Source: a bacterium
GTDB lineage: Bacteria > Krumholzibacteriota > Krumholzibacteriia > JACNKJ01
Direction of reading: 5' to 3'
Length of the DNA stretch: 64,000 nucleotides
Assembly: GCA_024231955.1 (NCBI GenBank)
Contig: JAAEPZ010000591.1
Span: 286,453-350,452 of the forward strand
Shown here: positions 58,892 to 64,000 of the stretch, piece by piece
How the letters are laid out: every line of letters starts with the position of its first letter
How positions within the stretch are numbered: the stretch's first letter is position 1
Notes under the pieces: generated by a model
Seen by the model: only the letters and a program-made list of their open reading frames with translations
Told to the model about the DNA's origin: nothing
The model's database searches: none
Translations under genes and position numbers: made by a program

Positions 58892-60868
58892 TTGCGCGAT
58901 TATACTGAATCGATCCTGGACCTGCTGAGGAGGTATAAGGGCGGTCTTTCGATCAAGAGAGTCGCCCGCCTTCTCGGTGTGCCGCGCCAGGATTATAGAC
59001 GGTTTCGCAGAACGATGCTCCAGATGTTGGGGAGAGGGATACTTCGCCAGCATCGGGAGCGCTTTCTTTTGATACAACCCGACCGTTCAGGATCGCCTCC
59101 AGTTGGGGGTGGTGACGTGGACCCCGGGGTTCCCGGCCGTCGCGAAAGACGAGGCGGGAGAGAGCACCGTTCATTGAGCCCCCGTCGCAGACCCGGTGGA
59201 CATTCTCCACGCAAGATCAAACGGCTGCCCGCTGGTTTTCGACCCGAAAGTGTCGAGAAGGAGCGGGCTGTCGGCGTAGAGGGGATTTGCGAGGAGTTCG
59301 AATTACCCTCCCCCTTTACGCGTGCCGTTTTGCGCGAGGCCGGACGGGTGGCGGAGATGGATGTCACCGGCAAGGCCGGACGACTTGATCTCAGTCACCT
59401 GACCACGATCACGATAGATCCTGCGGATGCCCGTGATCACGATGATGCCGTGAGTCTCGAACTCCTCCCCGACGGAACACGCCGCCTCGGCGTACATATC
59501 GCTGATGTTGCCGAGTATGTCAGGGAGGGCACGGCACTGGATCGTGAAGCGTTTCTGCGCGGCAACTCCACCTATTTCTACCTCGATACGATACCCATGC
59601 TGCCGGAGATTCTGTCGGGCGCGATGTGCTCCCTCAATGATCGGGATCTGCGGCCGGCGGTCTCGGTGCTGATCGACTATGATCGGCAGGGGCGGGTTCT
59701 CAAGACGACCTTCGCGGAGACACTGGTTGTGGTGGATCGAGGATTGAGCTACGTGGAGGCCGAGAGGGTGCTGAGCGGGGGCGATGATGATCTCGCCGGC
59801 CTGCTCGGGGAGATGGCGAAGCTGGCGAATGAACTGATCCGCCGACGCAGGGATGACGGCAGTCTCCATTTCGAGCTGCCGGAGATTGTCCCCATCGATC
59901 ATGGTGATGGCGTTGAGGCATTCAGGCCGTCGCCGATTCTGGAGAGTCACCGTCTTGTCGAGGAGTTCATGCTGGCGGCCAATCATGAGGTGGGGCGACT
60001 GCTGCGTGATCAGGGTGTACCGCACCTGGTACGGGTTCATGAACCGCCCGACCCCGATGATGTCGAGGAGCTCGTGCTGCAGATGATGCGGCAAAAGGTC
60101 AACTGGCGACCCTCGGGACAGATCAGCAGCCACGACTATCAGCAACTGGCTGTGCAGATCATGAAGCGGGAGGGGAGCGGTCGCCTGCTGTTCAAGCTAC
60201 TCAGATCGATGAAGAAAGCCTGCTACTCCGTCCCGGATCATGGGCACTTCGGCTTGGGCTGGTTCAACTATCTCCATTTCACGAGTCCGATTCGACGCTA
60301 TGCGGACCTGATGGTTCATCGCCTGCTCAAGGACCTCATCTCCGCCCGCGCGGTGGATGACGGTGGCATCAGATCCCTCACGCACAGTCCTGGAGGCACA
60401 GAGCGAATCCGTAAGCCTGCCAAGGACAGACGGGATTACAGTGAACTCTTCAGGCATGGCGGGCGGCATCGGCGGCGAGGTTTGCGTGATGTGGCTTCCG
60501 CTATTAATGAGCGGGAGATCCTCTCCCTGAAGGCTGAAAGGGAGGCCCTGAAGCTGGAAATGGTGCTCTGGGCCCGGAATCATATGGGGGAGAGCTGCGC
60601 TGCCGTGGTGTTGGAGGTGCTACCCACCGGGTTGGTGCTGCAGTTGCCGGAAAGCGGCGTTGAGGGGTACATCCCCGCTCAGTATCTTGGGGATGAGTAC
60701 TTTGCCTGGCGCGAAGAGCGTGAGGAATTGCGCGGCGAAAGGACCGGAAAGGTCTTTGCGGCGCAAATGAAGCTGGTGGTGAGGATCGTCAACGCCAATC
60801 TCTTTTCGCGCAGGACGCAGTTTTTACTTGAGGAAGATGGGCAGGCAAACGAAACTACAGATAGTTGA
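58892..60868 (+). CDS. RNase R/RNase II-family 3'-5' exoribonuclease
   Basis: 658 residues from a TTG at 58892, five bases after the mS38-like stop. Residues ~5-58 are a winged-helix domain (ESILDLLRRYKGGLSIKRVA). Residues ~65-110 are an Arg/Gly/Pro-rich linker where RNase R normally has cold-shock domains. The RNB domain (~150-500) has the metal-binding cluster Asp176, Asp182, Asp184 and Asp185 in IDPADARDHDDAV, the spacing of RNase II, plus HFTSPIRRYADLMVHRLL. A basic insert lies at ~495-535. Residues ~560-645 are an S1 domain (SCAAVVLEVLPTGLVLQLPE). The enzyme degrades RNA in the cytoplasm. Confidence 0.9.
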   Translation: MRDYTESILDLLRRYKGGLSIKRVARLLGVPRQDYRRFRRTMLQMLGRGILRQHRERFLLIQPDRSGSPPVGGGDVDPGVPGRRERRGGREHRSLSPRRRPGGHSPRKIKRLPAGFRPESVEKERAVGVEGICEEFELPSPFTRAVLREAGRVAEMDVTGKAGRLDLSHLTTITIDPADARDHDDAVSLELLPDGTRRLGVHIADVAEYVREGTALDREAFLRGNSTYFYLDTIPMLPEILSGAMCSLNDRDLRPAVSVLIDYDRQGRVLKTTFAETLVVVDRGLSYVEAERVLSGGDDDLAGLLGEMAKLANELIRRRRDDGSLHFELPEIVPIDHGDGVEAFRPSPILESHRLVEEFMLAANHEVGRLLRDQGVPHLVRVHEPPDPDDVEELVLQMMRQKVNWRPSGQISSHDYQQLAVQIMKREGSGRLLFKLLRSMKKACYSVPDHGHFGLGWFNYLHFTSPIRRYADLMVHRLLKDLISARAVDDGGIRSLTHSPGGTERIRKPAKDRRDYSELFRHGGRHRRRGLRDVASAINEREILSLKAEREALKLEMVLWARNHMGESCAAVVLEVLPTGLVLQLPESGVEGYIPAQYLGDEYFAWREEREELRGERTGKVFAAQMKLVVRIVNANLFSRRTQFLLEEDGQANETTDS

Positions 60869-60922
60869 CCTGGGATCAGGCAAACTCGAACGAAGGGCAT
60901 GGACTCACCAGGAGGGTGTGTT

Positions 60923-61288
60923 TTGAAGGAACGCAGACGTGCAGAGAGAGTGGATGCCAGTCTGAAGCTGGAATTGAGATTACCGGGGATGCCGAATGCG
61001 TTCCTGGGAGAGAGCATCAACATCAGCTGCAACGGAATCTACTTCCAGACCGAGTACTTCATGGAGGAGGGGACTCGTCTGCCCATGCATATTATTCTGG
61101 GTGGCGAAAAGAATATTGAGGTGGCGACTATCTGCCCCGATGGTGTAGTGGTGCGCTGTACTCCGGAGGAGGACGATCCCGCATGCAAGGAATACCATGT
61201 TGCATGTTTCTTTATGGAGATATCGGATGATGATCAGGCTACATTAGATACATATATTGCATCAAAGCAACCAAGCGGGGGAAAGTAA
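60923..61288 (+). CDS. PilZ-domain c-di-GMP-binding protein
   Basis: 121 residues from a TTG at 60923; GGAGG lies 7 bases upstream, whereas the ATG at 60899 precedes that site and would read through it. The RxxxR motif (KERRRAERVDAS) and the downstream NISCNG (N-x-S-x-x-G) are the c-di-GMP-binding elements of PilZ. The rest is the small barrel (IEVATICPDGVVVRC, YHVACFFMEISDDDQATLDT). A single-domain PilZ protein usually acts as an adaptor for motility, secretion or polysaccharide control. It starts the signalling group 60923-64000. Confidence 0.85.
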   Translation: MKERRRAERVDASLKLELRLPGMPNAFLGESINISCNGIYFQTEYFMEEGTRLPMHIILGGEKNIEVATICPDGVVVRCTPEEDDPACKEYHVACFFMEISDDDQATLDTYIASKQPSGGK

Positions 61289-61395
61289 TTACTCCTCTCT
61301 GCTGAAAGATACTCAAGCCGACCATTCATCTGCCGATACCTTTTCTAGACGAATCTTCAGTAATTGATGGGATTTCTGAAAAGAGGTATCTGCAT

Positions 61396-62280
61396 ATGCA
61401 GGACACTCATTCTGTTGCCGGAATTGTAGAAAAGAAAGCGCTTCAGAAGAAGGCGCTTGCGATGATTGAAAGTATGCCCAGTCTGTCGACTGTAATTGGT
61501 GAATTCCTCGAACTTGCCAGTCGGGAGTACTTCACGGCCAAGGATTTTGAGAAAGTACTGATCAAGGACCAGGCGCTGGTTGCGAGACTCCTCAAAGTTG
61601 CCAACAGCAGCTTCTTTGGTAGCTCCAAATCCATTAATGCCGTTCATGAGGCCGTCGTTCTGATCGGTCTGGACAACATGAAGAACATCGTATATTCCGT
61701 CAGTTCAAGCGGGTTGCTTACCAAAAGGCTCAAGAACTATCAATATGCCGATCAGGGCTTCTGGCTCCACTCAATGGCTGTGGCCGTTACCTGTCGTATC
61801 CTGGTGGAGGGGAATCCCAATTCGCCGATCAACAGCGAGGAGGCCTTTGTCGCCGGGCTGTTGCATGATATCGGCAAGCTGATTCTCGATAACTTCCTGG
61901 ATGCCGAGTCGGGGCCTCGTGATGTCAGCATCAGTGAAGAGAAGGAAGCTCTTGGCGTCAGCCACTGCAAACTGGCGGAAGTCATCCTCAAGAAATGGCG
62001 AATTCCCCAATCTATTCAGAGTGCGGTGCGACACCACCACGAACCTGATGTGCAGAGTGCAGAGCAGCATGGTGCCGTACTGGTGAACCTGGCTGATCGG
62101 CTCTGCAATGGCTGGAACATCGGGGTTAATAGCCTGATGGATCTCGGTGCCGAAATCGATAAAGCCGAATTCGATGCTGAACTTCAGGCTCTGGATTTCA
62201 AGTCGGATCAGTTCAATGAGACCCTGTATTTGCTCAGGAAGAAACTGGCCACATTAGATAAGTTCTACGAGGAAGCATGA
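61396..62280 (+). CDS. HDOD-domain signalling protein
   Basis: 294 residues; ATG with GAGGT 8 bases upstream. HDOD domain at residues ~18-215: MIESMPSLSTVIGEFLELAS, DQALVARLLKVANSSFFGSS, VVLIGLDNMKNIVYSVSSSG, AGLLHDIGKLILDNFL, SAVRHHHEPD. Unlike the HDOD gene at 34657-35865 it has no receiver. Its stop overlaps the phosphatase start (ATGA), so the two products are probably made in step and act together. Confidence 0.9.
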   Translation: MQDTHSVAGIVEKKALQKKALAMIESMPSLSTVIGEFLELASREYFTAKDFEKVLIKDQALVARLLKVANSSFFGSSKSINAVHEAVVLIGLDNMKNIVYSVSSSGLLTKRLKNYQYADQGFWLHSMAVAVTCRILVEGNPNSPINSEEAFVAGLLHDIGKLILDNFLDAESGPRDVSISEEKEALGVSHCKLAEVILKKWRIPQSIQSAVRHHHEPDVQSAEQHGAVLVNLADRLCNGWNIGVNSLMDLGAEIDKAEFDAELQALDFKSDQFNETLYLLRKKLATLDKFYEEA

Positions 62281-63860
62281 TTACCACTCCTGCCAGTGAA
62301 ACTCTCAGTTGGCAGATTAGTCTCTTTGATGTGGACGATCTGGAGGAATTCTATAGGGAAGTTGCTTCGATCCTGCACTGCAATTTCGACGTGGACAGCT
62401 ATGAGATTCGCCTCTATGACCGGAAACACAAGCTCTTCCCCGAGTACAGACATGGGCCGGCATTCGGCAAGGAGATCGGTGGGGCTGAAGTTCAGTTGCC
62501 CCTGCTGATCAAGGGTGAGGATTTCGGCCTGATCCGGATGCCCGCCTCGGAGGTCTGGAATTCGGCGGATGGGGAGGCCTTCACGATCGTCGTCTCCCTC
62601 GGATTGTTTTTCCAGAAGATGATTGACGAACAGAGTCGTCAGATCGACAACGGCCTGGCACATATCCAAGCTTTGAAATCCCTGGGTGAGTTACTCGGTG
62701 AACTGGATCAGAATCTGGTGCTGAATCGCACGATCAAGTTCTTCATCGATTTGGTCGAGGCGGATGTCGGCTCCGCCATGCTCTACAAACACAACAAGCC
62801 GCTGTTGGAGATCCGTCAGGGGCTGCCCGAATCGGTGCACAACCTGTTGATTGCCGCCTGCCGCCGTGGGAGTGTGGAGCGGAGAGGATATATGGAGAAT
62901 GTGATTCTCGATGACATGTCCTCCAACCAGTTCAACCTGAATACCACAATGCGCATCCCCCTAGATCTCAAGGCACCCTACAGCGGTGAGATCTTCATCG
63001 TTTCCGGCGATGAATGCGATTTGAATATCCGCCAGCAGGAGCTTATCTCCTCCTGCCAGGTGATCGGGAGTATGGCGCTGCAGAAGAGCCTGGATCATGA
63101 AGAGCAGATCCGGCAGCATCGGCTCAACGAGCAACTGATCGTCGCTCGGGATATCCAGCAGCAACTGCTGCCCGGGGCGCTGCCGACCATGAGTAGTCTT
63201 GAGGTGGTTGGCCACAGCATGCCTGCGCTCTATGTCGGCGGCGACTATTACGACGTGATGAGCAAGGGCGACAAGGATCTCATCGCCATCATAGCCGACG
63301 TTTCCGGCAAGGGGGTCCAGGCAGCCATGCGGATGAGCGGCTTCCGCTCCATGCTGCACAGCCTGGCCTGGCAAGACCTGGGGCCGGGTGAGATCCTCAC
63401 CAGAATCAACGAATTCCTAGTTCGGGATTCGGTCAGTGGACACTTCATCACGGCCTGCTGCCTGATGTTCCGTGAGGGGTGCGATACGTTCGACATGGCT
63501 GTCGCCGGGCATGAACCGGTTCTCAAAGTGGATAGGAACGGTAAGGCGATTTTCATCGAAGGTGAGCCCGGATTGCCACTAGGGCTGAAGTCCAGCGACA
63601 GTTATGCCGAAACAGAACATAAGCTGGGTCCCGGTGAGCGCCTGTTGATGTATACCGACGGGATAACCGATACGTGCGATGAAAAGGGTATGCGCTTCGG
63701 GACAGAGAGGATGATGGAAAGTTTCAAAGGGGGGGAGGGGATGACCACGGAGGAATCCCTGCGTAAGCTCTTCTCCGAACTCGAGGATTTCAGGGGCCAG
63801 GCTGCGTGGGCCGATGATCTTACGGCGCTTACATTTAATCATATAGAGAGAGGTAGTTGA
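62277..63860 (+). CDS. SpoIIE-type (PP2C) phosphatase with GAF domain
   Basis: 527 residues; ATG overlaps the HDOD stop. Residues ~15-115 form an N-terminal sensor-like region and ~130-275 a GAF domain (ALKSLGELLGELDQNLVLNR TIKF, DVGSAMLYKHNKPLLEI). The phosphatase (~300-525) has QQQLLPGALPTMSSLEVVGH, YVGGDYYDVMSKGDK, IIADVSGKGVQAAMRMSGF, VAGHEPVLKV, LLMYTDGITDTCDEKGMRFG and WADDLTALTF, with the metal-binding Asp residues present. It is cytosolic, unlike the membrane-bound paralogue at 51454-54003. The next gene encodes a STAS protein, its expected substrate. Confidence 0.92.
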   Translation: MITTPASETLSWQISLFDVDDLEEFYREVASILHCNFDVDSYEIRLYDRKHKLFPEYRHGPAFGKEIGGAEVQLPLLIKGEDFGLIRMPASEVWNSADGEAFTIVVSLGLFFQKMIDEQSRQIDNGLAHIQALKSLGELLGELDQNLVLNRTIKFFIDLVEADVGSAMLYKHNKPLLEIRQGLPESVHNLLIAACRRGSVERRGYMENVILDDMSSNQFNLNTTMRIPLDLKAPYSGEIFIVSGDECDLNIRQQELISSCQVIGSMALQKSLDHEEQIRQHRLNEQLIVARDIQQQLLPGALPTMSSLEVVGHSMPALYVGGDYYDVMSKGDKDLIAIIADVSGKGVQAAMRMSGFRSMLHSLAWQDLGPGEILTRINEFLVRDSVSGHFITACCLMFREGCDTFDMAVAGHEPVLKVDRNGKAIFIEGEPGLPLGLKSSDSYAETEHKLGPGERLLMYTDGITDTCDEKGMRFGTERMMESFKGGEGMTTEESLRKLFSELEDFRGQAAWADDLTALTFNHIERGS

Positions 63861-63862
63861 TT

Positions 63863-64000
63863 ATGGAAGTTGAAATCTATGAGGGCGATGATCTCGTCAC
63901 TTTACAGGTAAAAGGTGAGATTGAAGTTTATTCGTTGCCGGAGTTTTCGAAGATCGCCGAAGCCCAGCTGGGCATCGCCAAGAGAGTAACGCTGGACCTG
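63863..64000 (+). CDS. STAS-domain anti-sigma factor antagonist (3' partial)
   Basis: The frame starts at ATG 63863 with GAGG 9 bases upstream and runs off the window after 46 residues. The visible text MEVEIYEGDDLVTLQVKGEI, EVYSLPEFSKIAEAQ and VTLDL matches the first two strands and helix of SpoIIAA/RsbV-type STAS domains. The regulatory Ser (usually D-x-S near residue 55-60) lies outside the window. It begins 2 bases after the phosphatase stop, completing a partner-switching pair; an RsbW-like kinase may follow. Confidence 0.8.
   Translation, partial: MEVEIYEGDDLVTLQVKGEIEVYSLPEFSKIAEAQLGIAKRVTLDL

Noticed and set aside
1..64000. CRISPR arrays, insertion sequences and rRNA genes
   Set aside because: No regularly spaced identical repeats, no transposase text other than the integrase remnant, and no rRNA sequence were seen.

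Overview
The window is about 64 kb of GC-rich, gene-dense bacterial DNA from a diderm (Gram-negative) organism. Secreted proteins ending in FlgD-like Ig domains, PorV/UPF0164-type barrels, a C25 (gingipain-like) peptidase, TonB/ExbB/ExbD, a Bacteroidetes-type GlmU-like protein and a tiny mS38/COX24-like protein point to the wider Fibrobacteres-Chlorobi-Bacteroidetes (FCB) neighbourhood or an allied uncultured phylum. The sequence alone does not settle the phylum. Both tRNA genes lack an encoded CCA end.

Layout. 1-3782: end of an Ig-domain secreted protein, a PorV-like barrel, a small barrel and a rhomboid protease, overlapping like an operon. 3936-8651: a large C25 peptidase with FG-GAP repeats. 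8770-9768 (-): a two-PDZ periplasmic protein. 9890-14319: dapF, an ABC exporter pair, a nitrilase-family amidase and a Nudix hydrolase with overlapping ends. 14415-17340: acyl-CoA dehydrogenase and both ETF subunits. 17341-17742: a heavily structured non-coding stretch before trpS (17743-18720).

18821-33596 (-) is the centrepiece. It is an eight-gene, roughly 14.8 kb, tightly packed run. In transcription order it encodes a 2234-residue repeat protein, a PorV-like barrel carrying its own FlgD-like Ig domain, a 998-residue TPR protein, ExbB, two ExbD paralogues, TonB and an OmpA-like protein. The second ExbD has Asn where the proton-carrying Asp should be. It looks like an envelope-spanning, proton-motive-force-driven machine dedicated to a giant surface protein.

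33927-39382 (-): PAP2 phosphatase, receiver-HDOD regulator, tRNA-Leu, a small membrane protein, FloA flotillin and NfeD protease. 39472-40654: tRNA-Ala with a frameshifted tyrosine integrase remnant beside it. 40655-50322: an Asp-box propeller protein, an ECF sigma factor and three more secreted proteins. 50617-56322 (-): a barrel protein, a membrane SpoIIE-type phosphatase and Tex. 56550-60868: GlmU-like protein, HU/IHF, the mS38-like peptide and an RNase R-like exonuclease. 60923-64000: PilZ, HDOD, GAF-SpoIIE phosphatase and the start of a STAS anti-sigma antagonist, which reads as a c-di-GMP/partner-switching signalling cluster cut by the window edge.

Two themes recur. Secreted Ig-type proteins are followed immediately by PorV-like barrels in two places, and SpoIIE phosphatases and HDOD regulators each appear twice. 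All calls come from reading the sequence; no database search was run.
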